DNA of 13,805 bases from Candidatus Bathyarchaeota archaeon (GCA_007050895.1 SMYP01000171.1:1-13805), one strand, 5' to 3'; counted from the first letter of the stretch, positions 1 to 7,021 are shown. Numbers and translations are program-made. The notes: generated from the letters alone by a model not told the origin.

Positions 1-172
1 CATAATTGCTAAAATAAAAAAGCCATCTTTTTCCTTAACATTGCCTGTATTTCTAATCTATTTCGCAATATTATTCACAATAATGCTAATTGGACTGGTA
101 ATATCTTACAACTCGTCTCCCTCTTTCCTCAACATCACGCTATATGAATTTCTTCTACCGTGGTTAGAATGA
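1..172 (+). CDS. C-terminal end of a membrane protein (truncated by window edge)
   Basis: An open frame enters from the left edge (first full codon at base 2) and ends at TGA 170-172, giving the last 56 residues of a protein. The visible part holds a strongly hydrophobic stretch at about visible residues 13-34 that should be one membrane span, followed by a short polar segment and the C-terminus PWLE. The family cannot be recognised from this fragment. The next gene starts in the same frame only three bases after the stop, so the two are probably co-transcribed. It is also possible that they were once a single reading frame. Confidence 0.55.
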   Translation, partial: IIAKIKKPSFSLTLPVFLIYFAILFTIMLIGLVISYNSSPSFLNITLYEFLLPWLE

Positions 173-175
173 GGT

Positions 176-553
176 GTGCCTCACTTTGCAGTGTTTAGTT
201 TGATTGCGATAACAGCAGGAATTATAATGGTGCGACTTTCGTCCAAGTTAAAGTATGATGTGTTTTACTTCATCTTTTCAATTTTCATTGGAATAGGAGT
301 GGGAACATTCTTAATTATATTCTCTTGGGCTGTTAGATTCTCAGTTTATTACTCGCCATTGCTCCCGTATTTGTCATTGTTTACTCTAATTGGGACATTA
401 ATGGGAATAGTAACAATTCAAATTGCTTGGTTAAGAAGAAAACAAATCTCCAACAACCACACCTGCATCTCAATTTCCTTGTGGATTATCGCATTCATAA
501 TCACAATATTCCTTTATGAATGGTCGACTTATATCCATCCGCCATGGTTCTAA
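176..553 (+). CDS. Small multi-pass membrane protein of unknown function
   Basis: A 125-residue hydrophobic protein with about four predicted membrane spans (roughly residues 3-20, 29-54, 62-86 and 98-114) and short charged loops (for example LRRKQ near residue 87). No motif was recognised and no function is proposed. The GTG at 176 overlaps a GAGGTG sequence (171-176). Because that sequence looks like a ribosome site, a second in-frame GTG at 191, 14 bases downstream of it, is an alternative start that would shorten the protein by five residues. It lies directly after the stop of another membrane protein in the same frame, which suggests a membrane-protein operon or a split gene. It ends convergently with the HtpX-like gene. 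Confidence 0.6.
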   Translation: MPHFAVFSLIAITAGIIMVRLSSKLKYDVFYFIFSIFIGIGVGTFLIIFSWAVRFSVYYSPLLPYLSLFTLIGTLMGIVTIQIAWLRRKQISNNHTCISISLWIIAFIITIFLYEWSTYIHPPWF

Positions 554-584
554 CAATCTTGTTATGGCCAAGAGATTAAGCCAT

Positions 585-612
585 CCCTTTTTCAAAGCTA
601 TTAAAAAAAGGG
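585..612. terminator. Inverted repeat between convergent genes, possible bidirectional terminator
   Basis: CCCTTTTT (585-592) can pair with AAAAAGGG (605-612) around a 12-base loop. It sits between two convergent genes. The T-rich arm on one strand and the A-rich arm on the other would give U-rich RNA in both directions, which fits archaeal termination. This is judged by eye only. Confidence 0.4.
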
Positions 613-687
613 GAGAATGGGTGCGGGAGATATCGCCATTTCGAGGGGAAGTATTAGTCTTCGCTTAAATTATGGCAAAATTTCCGT

Positions 688-1782
688 TCAAACGTTAGCG
701 TATACTCGATCGGACGTGTATTTACCCGTTTCCATTTCCTCTTCTATTTCCCGTAGCAGGAGTATTCGTTTGAACGTTGGTGGGTGTGTGGCGAACCAGC
801 TGTTCATTTTCACCCACGTAGACTTGGATTCCTTCTCCATAGCCAACTGCAATTCACGTTCATCCAGAACTCCGTCCTGATCCAAGTCGTAGTACGTCTT
901 ACTCTCCATAATCTGACGAATCTCCTGTTTCGCCTGCGCCGGGTCTCCAATGTAGAACGCTCGGGCGCCCTCCGGAGCTTTGGGTGAAATTGACAAACCA
1001 TACGTAATCTTGGCAAGACCGCTTTCTAAGCTTCGGGGTGACCCTGTCAAATAAGCAGAATAAGCGTCAGCATAATGCTCACGGAGTCTGCTGAGCCGCA
1101 TCACACTGAGGAAAGTGATCATATATACCGCAAACGAGACAGCTCCTATGGCTATCAAAGCTACACCCGCGTTTCCCTCCTTGTTCCTTCCCCTCGAACG
1201 GGAACTGTATATTCCTGCTCGTAATGCAAACTGAGCGATCAAATAAGCTATTAATGGCAACGCTGAAAGCACCGTCATAACAATAAAATCCTTGTGCTTG
1301 ATGTGCCCCAACTCATGAGCTATCACTCCTCGTGTTTCATCTTGGTTCAAGCTCTTCAATAATCCTTCGTGTATGGCAAGCGTAGCGCTCCTCGACGATG
1401 TGCCAAAAACAAATGCGTTCGGCGTGTTATTTGGTACAACAGCCAGTCTGGGCATTGATATCCCACTTTTATCCACTAATTCCTTAACGTTTGATTCAAG
1501 CCACGGGTTCTCGCCTGGCTTCAGGTAGTGCAGTTGAGACGTAGCTGCTACAATCGCTGGTCCTATTAGATACTGAAGCAATATGAACAGCCCTATGCCG
1601 CCTAATGTGAGAAGAAACCCCACCCACAAGTCAAATCCAAAAGCAAAATACTGCAGGAGAAATATGATCCCAAGCACGAATAAGCCGAATATAAATGACG
1701 CTATAAATATCGAGGTTCCCATAGCAAACTTGAGTTCAGAGAGCCTAGCCAAATTTTCGCGTCTCCTAATGGAATTGTCCAT
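688..1782 (-). CDS. htpX: HtpX-like membrane zinc metalloprotease (M48) with an EF-hand-like insert
   Basis: Membrane-embedded zinc endopeptidase of the M48 family, a class that degrades misfolded membrane proteins. The 364 residues show two N-terminal membrane spans (about 22-46 and 52-80), then the conserved HELGH zinc motif at 156-160, two more spans (about 166-188 and 206-229), and REHYAD at 234-239, whose Glu235 should be the third zinc ligand. The late HPP motif is at 333-335. Between the zinc ligands and that motif lies a perfect 12-residue EF-hand loop (299-310: DLDQDGVLDERE), which is not part of the standard HtpX fold. The ATG at 1782 has no obvious ribosome site, so the mRNA may be leaderless. 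The asparagine-synthetase-like gene lies 88 bases upstream on the same strand. The family call is firm; calcium control is inference. Confidence 0.93.
   Translation of the reverse strand: MDNSIRRRENLARLSELKFAMGTSIFIASFIFGLFVLGIIFLLQYFAFGFDLWVGFLLTLGGIGLFILLQYLIGPAIVAATSQLHYLKPGENPWLESNVKELVDKSGISMPRLAVVPNNTPNAFVFGTSSRSATLAIHEGLLKSLNQDETRGVIAHELGHIKHKDFIVMTVLSALPLIAYLIAQFALRAGIYSSRSRGRNKEGNAGVALIAIGAVSFAVYMITFLSVMRLSRLREHYADAYSAYLTGSPRSLESGLAKITYGLSISPKAPEGARAFYIGDPAQAKQEIRQIMESKTYYDLDQDGVLDERELQLAMEKESKSTWVKMNSWFATHPPTFKRILLLREIEEEMETGKYTSDRVYANV
853..888 (-). other. EF-hand-type calcium-binding loop inside the HtpX-like protein
   Basis: Codons 299-310 encode D-x-D-x-D-G-x-L-D-x-x-E, matching the canonical EF-hand ligand positions 1, 3, 5, 9 and 12, with Gly at 6 and a hydrophobic residue at 8. 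Charged helical sequence lies on both sides (KQEIRQIMES before, RELQLAMEKESK after), as expected for the E and F helices. It is a single hand, so it could also be a dockerin-like half or a pair-forming motif. Confidence 0.75.
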
Positions 1783-1870
1783 AAAATATGGAATTAAGTC
1801 TTTCTAAAGGAAAGCGGGCTCCTCATACTCTAGGCGACTATTTGACGCTTCAAATTAGTGTGTTGATCGT

Positions 1871-2851
1871 CTAGATTGGGTAGGCTCCACATATCTTGCA
1901 GAACTGGATTTTCGTTTTAATGTAGCTTTTGCAGTAAGGACATTGGATTCCACCGTTATCTGGGTAAACTTCTGTGGGTTTCCCGAAGAGTTTCCTGAAG
2001 TGCTCATAGTAAAGTAGTTGCTCCTTGTCCTGTATTCTTACGTCGTCCTCTGAGAGAATCTTTGCCCTTTTATCCTCGAACTCAGCGTCTGAAATCATAT
2101 CGTTGAAGTAGGTTCGCAATACTTCAGTGCCTGTTCCCGCCTCTAAAGGCGCTTTAGGTCGCCATATGACATCTGTGGGGATTACGTCTTCATACGCTTT
2201 TCTCATTATCCATTTGCCGTATTTTACGCCTTCGCGCATGTTAATCTTGAACTTGATAGGCAGTTTTTTCGCCCAATCCACGAATTCCGAATCCAAGTAG
2301 GGTGCTCTTATTGTCATTCCGAGAGACTCTGCCATGGGCATTGATGAGAAACCCATTTCCGCCCACATCTCTTTCTGTTTCTGTGCGAACTCGGATTCGG
2401 ATAGGTGGAACTGCCAAGGGTATCCAAAAAGTTCGTCCAGCGCGTCTCCCGTGAAAACACTCTTAAGACCTTTTTCCTTGAGAATTGTTAAGCCAATGTA
2501 AACTGGCATGCTGTTTCTTATTTCCATAGGGTCATACTTTTTCAGGGCTTTCACGACCTTGGGGGCGTTGTTAAGGACTTCTTCGCGACCGAACATGTAA
2601 GTTTCATGGTTAAGCTTTAGGAAAGCCACCATTTTCTTCACATACTCTGTGTCCTTCGGATTTCCATGCTTGAAATGCATCGTCAAACACGGAAGACTTG
2701 GTTTATATTTCACTGCTTCGTAGGCTATAATTTGTGTGTCTGTTCCAGCTGAAAATAGCATGGAGTCTCCCATGTTTTTTTGTACAATCTTGCTCACCAA
2801 GGTTCGAACTTCAGGCAAAATTTTGCTGTACTCTTGTGAATTTAATGTCAT
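1871..2851 (-). CDS. Stand-alone asparagine-synthetase-type amidotransferase/ligase domain with C-terminal zinc ribbon
   Basis: A 326-residue protein resembling the C-terminal ATP-pyrophosphatase domain of asparagine synthetase B. The visible landmarks are a nucleotide-loop equivalent at 33-39 (FSAGTDT, where AsnB has SGGxDS), GDALDE at 135-140, the RAPYLDSEFVDWAKKLP block at 182-198, and the WRPKAPLEAGTG block at 230-241. The glutaminase domain that supplies ammonia in AsnB is absent. Cys304, Cys307, Cys318 and Cys321 at the C-terminus form a CPYC...CKIC zinc ribbon not found in standard AsnB. The altered loop keeps Ser34, Gly36 and Asp38. The protein may adenylate a carboxylate and use ammonia or another amine; the substrate is unknown. 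The start ATG at 2851 has a GAGGG ribosome site about six bases upstream. The gene is divergent from a nitrilase-family gene, which may act on a related amide. Confidence 0.82.
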   Translation of the reverse strand: MTLNSQEYSKILPEVRTLVSKIVQKNMGDSMLFSAGTDTQIIAYEAVKYKPSLPCLTMHFKHGNPKDTEYVKKMVAFLKLNHETYMFGREEVLNNAPKVVKALKKYDPMEIRNSMPVYIGLTILKEKGLKSVFTGDALDELFGYPWQFHLSESEFAQKQKEMWAEMGFSSMPMAESLGMTIRAPYLDSEFVDWAKKLPIKFKINMREGVKYGKWIMRKAYEDVIPTDVIWRPKAPLEAGTGTEVLRTYFNDMISDAEFEDKRAKILSEDDVRIQDKEQLLYYEHFRKLFGKPTEVYPDNGGIQCPYCKSYIKTKIQFCKICGAYPI

Positions 2852-2890
2852 GTTTTTCCCTCGCGATTAACATTGTTTGCCGTCTCCCGG

Positions 2891-2897
2891 TATTTAA
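2891..2897 (-). promoter_or_regulatory. TATA-like box for the asparagine-synthetase-like gene
   Basis: On the minus strand this reads TTAAATA. It lies about 40-46 bases upstream of the ATG at 2851, predicting a transcript start near 2870 and a short leader that includes the GAGGG ribosome site. Judged by eye. Confidence 0.4.
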
Positions 2898-3016
2898 GTC
2901 TATCCGTATGCATATAAAAGCCGATAAAATATGGACATGTGTATCAAAGTCAATGTAAATAATGGACATGCATCATAGAGAACCCAGCTTCAATCAACTC
3001 GCTGTCAAGCAGTTAA

Positions 3017-3025
3017 GTTTAAAAG
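3017..3025 (+). promoter_or_regulatory. TATA-like box for the nitrilase-family gene
   Basis: GTTTAAAAG is the best TATA-like sequence in the 247-base divergent gap in front of the nitrilase-family gene. It would place the transcript start near 3047, leaving a leader of about 50 bases before the TTG start at 3099. The rest of this gap shows no gene. Confidence 0.4.
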
Positions 3026-3098
3026 TTTTCAGGTTCCGTTCTTACTGAAGAGCTCCAGTTCAAATCAACAACAAAACACGCGCTAAAAGGTGAAGGGT

Positions 3099-3848
3099 TT
3101 GAAGGTAAGTCTAATTCATATGAAAGTCCGCAGATCCTTGAAAACCAGCCTAGACGCAGCCACCAGTGCAATCCACAACGCTGCCAAGGAAAAACCCGTA
3201 TTCATAGCGCTTCCAGAATACTTTTCGGTTCCAAACAACATGGAACACTTCGATTATGCAGAAAAGATTTGCAGAGAAACATGCGATGAAACAGTTCGCT
3301 TTCTCGCTAACATTAGTAAAGAACTTAAAACTGTCTACCTTCTGGGCGGTACAATGCTCGAAGAAGAGAACGGCAAATTCTATAATACGAGTACGTTGTG
3401 GCGAAACGGTTTGCTCATAGGAAAATATAGGAAAAGAAACCCAATTGACGCCGAATTAAAGGCCGGCGTGAGCAAGGGGGAAAAACCAGCTGTTTTCACC
3501 ACTGAACACTGCAAAGTTGGTTTACTCGTGTGTGCTGACATGTTCGATCCACCCACCATAAAAGCTGTTGTTGACTTAGGTGCGGAACTTGTGTTCCTGC
3601 CTGTAGCTGCTATGGGCACTCACCCGCATGTGAAGGGACATCCCTTAACTGAGAAACTTTCTACGGAAAATGGTATTTACGTGGTAAAAGTGGGCAATGT
3701 CAGCTCAAACGCCCGAGGCGGAAGAAGCGCCTTCATCACGCCGTGGGGTATAGAACAGGAAGCCTCCGATACTGTCAAAGACTCAATAATGACAATAGAC
3801 TTCAATATGCAAAAATTGAGAGATTACCGAAAATCTCTGAAAAGATGA
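3099..3848 (+). CDS. Nitrilase-superfamily carbon-nitrogen hydrolase
   Basis: Member of the carbon-nitrogen hydrolase superfamily, cytoplasmic enzymes that cleave amides, nitriles or carbamoyl compounds through a Glu-Lys-Cys triad. Numbering from the TTG start (249 residues), the triad is visible as Glu40 in ALPEYF, Lys112 in KYRKRNP and Cys145 in LLVCADMFDP, with a further conserved-type Glu at 119. The TTG at 3099 is preferred over the GTG at 3090 because GGTGA (3089-3093) sits five bases upstream and the resulting N-terminus (MKVSLIHMKV) matches the usual first strand of the family. The length is normal for a single-domain family member. The substrate cannot be told from sequence. It is divergent from the asparagine-synthetase-like gene, so the two could share a promoter region and amide chemistry. 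Confidence 0.88.
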   Translation: MKVSLIHMKVRRSLKTSLDAATSAIHNAAKEKPVFIALPEYFSVPNNMEHFDYAEKICRETCDETVRFLANISKELKTVYLLGGTMLEEENGKFYNTSTLWRNGLLIGKYRKRNPIDAELKAGVSKGEKPAVFTTEHCKVGLLVCADMFDPPTIKAVVDLGAELVFLPVAAMGTHPHVKGHPLTEKLSTENGIYVVKVGNVSSNARGGRSAFITPWGIEQEASDTVKDSIMTIDFNMQKLRDYRKSLKR

Positions 3849-3856
3849 TTCCGGCT

Positions 3857-3870
3857 GTTTTCTTATTTTA
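3857..3870 (+). terminator. T-rich terminator after the nitrilase-family gene
   Basis: GTTTTCTTATTTTA begins nine bases after the stop codon, a typical archaeal T-rich termination signal. The remaining convergent gap to 3980 shows no gene. Confidence 0.4.
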
Positions 3871-3980
3871 CTAAATTGCCAAAAGTCTATGGTTTGATAA
3901 TTATGAAAATATTTTTTCCAAGAGACATTATGCGCCTCTCATTTTCCCTCACGTAAGGAAGTACACTCTTTTGCGAGAAG

Positions 3981-4871
3981 CTAGTCTGAGTAGATTTTAG
4001 CCCAGTTTTCTACTATGCGATTCATTTCCGTGAACTCATATTTTCTGAGCCACTCGCGGAAGACATTATTGTTAACTGCATAATTGCAAACCTGAATTGC
4101 GTTCTTTGAATCATGCACCAAAAGCAGTACTCCCAGCAGTTCGTGCTTGCTTAAATAAGCCACGGTTCTCAAAAGCGCGTCCAGCTTTTCATCCGTTGGC
4201 ATCTCAGCGCTGAGCTCCACTACAACTGGTTTTTTTAAAATATTAAGAAAATCCCTTGTCAACAGATCTACCCAGTAATTTGTCAAGTAATCCCTCGAAG
4301 ACAGCGGAACATGAAAATAATTCACCAGCTCAGCAATGCGCTCAAAATCTATGCCGAACCGTTCTTTTGCAAGCACCGGATCAGGAAACATCTCCACCGC
4401 AAAGGTCCCTTTAACCAAGCTCTTAACTGTTATAAGGAATCTTGTTATTTCTTGCGCTCGCCACTCCGTCCAATTCAATCCGCTCTGTCGCCACAATTCC
4501 ACGCATCTGGGGCAAACACAGAACTCTTCCTCTGGAAAATGGTAAAGATTCAGAGTCACCCCTTCGACATTCTTTTTATCCAGTTCTGTAATGTAATCCA
4601 AAACTTTGTCTTTGTACTCTGGATTAGTCGGGCAAATATAATCGAAAGGCACGTTTATTTTCCTATTTTTCCTCAATGCCAAACCATCCTTAGAAACCGC
4701 CACTAAACTTGGTTCTTCCCTGATGGCTTTGGCGTCGCAGAAGCAAGTAACGTCATTCTGCATTCCTTCAGCAGCTGTGAAAACTGACCCGTCTGCTCGT
4801 TTCGAATAGTATACATGTAAATCGAAACCTTCAACTTTTTCCGGAGAGTAAGTGACCAATCCTATTTTCAT
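3981..4871 (-). CDS. Unknown protein, C-x-C-x2-C paralogue A
   Basis: A 296-residue soluble protein with no family that I recognise securely. The alternation of hydrophobic strands and amphipathic helices suggests a TIM barrel. The pattern of VSKDG (59-63), CPTNPEY (80-86) and a Cys-rich block after a strand resembles glycoside-hydrolase-like barrels, but no catalytic acid at the expected strand end is evident (LNLYHF). The block at 117-134 (FCVCPRCVELWRQSGLNW) is identical to one in paralogue B. PDPVL (163-167) and ERFGxDF (170-176) are also shared. The three Cys (118, 120, 123) may bind a metal. The ATG at 4871 is chosen over the upstream TTG at 4892 because AAGGTGG lies five bases before it and the N-terminus then aligns with B. 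The gene is divergent from the ferredoxin-cbiZ operon across 60 bases, which suggests shared control and a link to corrinoids. Confidence 0.8.
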   Translation of the reverse strand: MKIGLVTYSPEKVEGFDLHVYYSKRADGSVFTAAEGMQNDVTCFCDAKAIREEPSLVAVSKDGLALRKNRKINVPFDYICPTNPEYKDKVLDYITELDKKNVEGVTLNLYHFPEEEFCVCPRCVELWRQSGLNWTEWRAQEITRFLITVKSLVKGTFAVEMFPDPVLAKERFGIDFERIAELVNYFHVPLSSRDYLTNYWVDLLTRDFLNILKKPVVVELSAEMPTDEKLDALLRTVAYLSKHELLGVLLLVHDSKNAIQVCNYAVNNNVFREWLRKYEFTEMNRIVENWAKIYSD

Positions 4872-4892
4872 GTCTGCCACCTTAGCGCGCAA

Positions 4893-4919
4893 CAGATATA
4901 TTCCAGCGGCTTATTTAAC
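4893..4919. promoter_or_regulatory. Divergent promoter region between paralogue A and the ferredoxin-cbiZ operon
   Basis: Only 60 bases separate the two start codons. The stretch holds two TATA-like elements: GATATATT (about 4895-4902), placed to start a nearly leaderless ferredoxin transcript near 4923, and TTAAATAA on the minus strand (4911-4918), placed to start paralogue A near 4888. No ribosome site precedes the ferredoxin ATG, which fits a leaderless mRNA. Judged by eye. Confidence 0.4.
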
Positions 4920-4931
4920 TGTTGAATCGCT

Positions 4932-5153
4932 ATGGGGAAGCAAGAAACGATTATTTTAATCGACTATGCTAAATGTCCTCCCTGTACAGGGCTTATCTGC
5001 ATCGGTGTTTGTCCACTCGGAGTATTAGAAGCAGGCGCAAATGGCAAACCCCAAATCGCGGATATAATCTCCTGTACTCGATGTGAGGTCTGCTCAAGTC
5101 TGTGCCCTTCAAAAGCGATTATTATAAATCAAGAACGTCTAAAAGACCAGTAA
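4932..5153 (+). CDS. Small 2[4Fe-4S] ferredoxin
   Basis: A 73-residue electron carrier with eight cysteines in two clusters. The second motif is canonical (Cys48-x2-Cys51-x2-Cys54-x3-Cys58-Pro). The first is stretched: Cys15-x2-Cys18-x4-Cys23-x3-Cys27-Pro, with four rather than two residues between the second and third Cys. By normal ferredoxin logic, the last Cys of each motif joins the other cluster. The ATG at 4932 has no ribosome site and is probably near the transcript start. The cbiZ gene follows after only three bases, so the two are co-transcribed. Beside a corrinoid protein and a methyltransferase, a plausible role is supplying low-potential electrons to restore Co(I) corrinoid. That role is inference; a general ferredoxin is the alternative. 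Confidence 0.88.
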   Translation: MGKQETIILIDYAKCPPCTGLICIGVCPLGVLEAGANGKPQIADIISCTRCEVCSSLCPSKAIIINQERLKDQ

Positions 5154-5156
5154 CAG

Positions 5157-5870
5157 GTGGATAAGTTTACGAAGCAAATTGACCTCTCAGGCAACTTTGG
5201 AAAGCTCGTTTTGAAAGACAATGTTTTAGCCGTAATCTCCGACATCGAACTAAGCACAGTAAGCTCTGCCATTTATAATGGGGGCTTCAAAAAAACAAAA
5301 GCTATACTTAACGTACAAGCTACAAGCGAGCTCAGCGACAGGCAACTCCATGCAAACCCCCAAAAATTCATCGTCGACTCGGCAAAAAAACTCGGGGTCT
5401 CGAACGATTTCGTTGGCATGGTAACTGCCGCCGCAGTAGAAAAGTTCGCTCTAGCTTCAAAGAAAGATGGTGATCTAGCAGTAACTGTTGTTGCCACCGC
5501 AGTAGACACTGAAGGTAACACTTGTTCTCACGCCGAAACCGCGGGCGAATCGATAAAAGTTGAAGAAATGCTTGGAACAATAAACATAATGGTGGTAATA
5601 GATGGAAATCCGACTGAGAGCTGCTTAGTCAGCACCATACTGACTGCAACAGAAGCAAAAACAGCAGCGATGTGGGAACTGAACATCAAAAGCAGGTACT
5701 CTGGTCAAGTAGCCACTGGAACAATAACAGATGCAATCATCGTTGCTAAAACAAACCAAGGTGATCCCATAGTTTATGGAGGTCCAGCCTCAAAACTCGG
5801 TCAATTAGTTGGGTACTGCACAAGAAGAGCCGTGAAAGAATCCATAATGAAAGCAAATGCATACTTGTAA
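5157..5870 (+). CDS. cbiZ: Adenosylcobinamide amidohydrolase CbiZ (corrinoid salvage)
   Basis: CbiZ cleaves the amide bond of adenosylcobinamide to give adenosylcobyric acid and aminopropanol, letting archaea remodel scavenged corrinoids. The 237 residues are of the usual length. Family-like blocks visible in order are YNGG (40-43), a Ser/Asp/Arg segment ending in ANPQKF (66-71), GMVTAA (87-92), GTIN (140-143), TEAKTAA (165-171) and ATGTITDA (186-193), plus a C-terminal LGQLVGYCTRRAV helix. The start is a GTG at 5157, three bases after the ferredoxin stop. No separate ribosome site is clear, so translational coupling is likely. The context, with a corrinoid protein and an MtrH-family enzyme nearby, indicates that salvaged corrinoid feeds a local methyl-transfer system. 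Confidence 0.9.
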   Translation: MDKFTKQIDLSGNFGKLVLKDNVLAVISDIELSTVSSAIYNGGFKKTKAILNVQATSELSDRQLHANPQKFIVDSAKKLGVSNDFVGMVTAAAVEKFALASKKDGDLAVTVVATAVDTEGNTCSHAETAGESIKVEEMLGTINIMVVIDGNPTESCLVSTILTATEAKTAAMWELNIKSRYSGQVATGTITDAIIVAKTNQGDPIVYGGPASKLGQLVGYCTRRAVKESIMKANAYL

Positions 5871-5915
5871 TGAATATGGTAAAAATCGCATTTTCTAATG
5901 TGAAAACTGAAAACC

Positions 5916-5922
5916 TTAAATA
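5916..5922 (+). promoter_or_regulatory. TATA-like box for paralogue B
   Basis: TTAAATA in the 101-base gap after cbiZ predicts a transcript start near 5945, about 27 bases before the TTG start of paralogue B. It suggests B is transcribed separately from ferredoxin-cbiZ. Confidence 0.4.
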
Positions 5923-5971
5923 ACTTGAATTTATTCCGTGTACAAAAGTCACAATGTAATGGTGAGAAAAA

Positions 5972-6907
5972 TTGAAGTTTGCCACCTTTCTATATCAACC
6001 CGTACCCGCCGAAGGCGTTGACATAAATTTCTATCGTATAAAACCAGAATCCGGAACAGTGGGCACACCAAACCCCAACATGTATACTAACATAGCTGTT
6101 TTCGGAGACAATACAATGGCACAAAAACATCCAGAGTGGATATCCGTTTCAAAGGATGGTCCAGCATTTCGTAGGCTGACAGCTCCGAAAGTCAACGGAA
6201 TTAACCCTGGAAATAAGAGATACAACCTGAGATGGGACGTCATGTGCATGACAAACCCTGAAGTCAGGGAATACAATCTCAAATTAATCGAAGAGTGTGC
6301 TCATCATACTCCTGGAATAAGCATAAGCAGCCAGCACTTCGCGGACCACGGCTTCTGTGTGTGTCCTCGTTGCGTAGAGCTGTGGCGCCAAAGCGGGCTA
6401 AACTGGTATGACTGGAGAGCACAGACAGTAACAGACTTCTTAAAAGAAGTTAAAGACCACATTGGAGGCAAGCCTTTATACGTAAACATGCTGCCTGATC
6501 CCGTACTCGGAAGAGAAAGATTCGGCTACGACTTCGATGCTTTAGCCGAGTACGCAGACGTTTTCGTTATTCCGATGTTTTCAAAGGCGTATCCCTCTCC
6601 TTGGTACTGGGAGATGTTAGCCAGAGCATTCAAAAGCAAACTGAAAAAACCAGTATTCACAAACCTTTATGTCCGCGGACCAAATGACGACCCAAACCAG
6701 GTTCCAACCGTTGACCAATTGCTTACTGTAGCCGTTCGCATAGCCCGAACAGGCGTAGACGGAATAATCTTCTTGGCTGAAAACGCGCAGAGAATTAGAG
6801 ACTTCCAGAAAGCCGCAGTAGAAAGCACTGACCTATTATCAGAACTAGACGGCTACGGCGGCGACGAAGTCCTTGACTTAGTTAACAAATGGAAGTCGTT
6901 ATTCTAG
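5972..6907 (+). CDS. Unknown protein, C-x-C-x2-C paralogue B
   Basis: A 311-residue soluble protein homologous to paralogue A over its length, with the longer N-terminal third accounting for most of the size difference. Shared features are VSKDG (59-63, same position as in A), a TNPE segment (94-97), the identical block FCVCPRCVELWRQSGLNW (128-145, Cys129, Cys131, Cys134), PDPVL (175-179) and ERFGxDF (182-188). It looks like a TIM barrel related to glycoside-hydrolase-like proteins, but the strand before the Cys motif reads SISSQHF without the acid expected of a hydrolase. The TTG at 5972 is well supported by GGTGAG (5961-5966) five bases upstream. Codon choice in the identical block differs widely from A, so the duplication is old and the protein sequence is under selection. 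Metal binding by the three Cys is possible; the function is unknown. Confidence 0.82.
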   Translation: MKFATFLYQPVPAEGVDINFYRIKPESGTVGTPNPNMYTNIAVFGDNTMAQKHPEWISVSKDGPAFRRLTAPKVNGINPGNKRYNLRWDVMCMTNPEVREYNLKLIEECAHHTPGISISSQHFADHGFCVCPRCVELWRQSGLNWYDWRAQTVTDFLKEVKDHIGGKPLYVNMLPDPVLGRERFGYDFDALAEYADVFVIPMFSKAYPSPWYWEMLARAFKSKLKKPVFTNLYVRGPNDDPNQVPTVDQLLTVAVRIARTGVDGIIFLAENAQRIRDFQKAAVESTDLLSELDGYGGDEVLDLVNKWKSLF

Positions 6908-6920
6908 GCTCAGCTTCATC

Positions 6921-6994
6921 TTTTTAATTTTAACATTTTTTGAGTTTTGATTTTTCTTTTATAGTCACTCCTTTGTTTTTTTGAAGTTTTTTGA
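6921..6994 (+). terminator. Repeated T-rich tracts after paralogue B
   Basis: Four to five runs of five to seven T follow within 90 bases of the stop of paralogue B, interrupted by short A/G spacers. This is typical of archaeal intrinsic termination. The stretch lies between two convergent genes and has no coding signal. Confidence 0.5.
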
Positions 6995-7021
6995 ATAATA
7001 ACGGGCTCAGCAGTATAGAAA

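Noticed and set aside
617..880. An 87-codon plus-strand open frame at the HtpX 3' end
   Set aside because: Most of it is antisense to the C-terminus of HtpX, including the EF-hand loop, and its composition (Ser/Arg runs) is not protein-like.
4311..4706. A 131-codon plus-strand open frame
   Set aside because: It lies entirely antisense to paralogue A, whose conserved block and ribosome site make it the real gene.
3981..6907. Calling paralogues A and B glycoside hydrolases
   Set aside because: The general pattern resembles glycoside-hydrolase-like barrels with a Cys motif, but the strand-end acids expected for catalysis are not visible, so only an unknown function is claimed.
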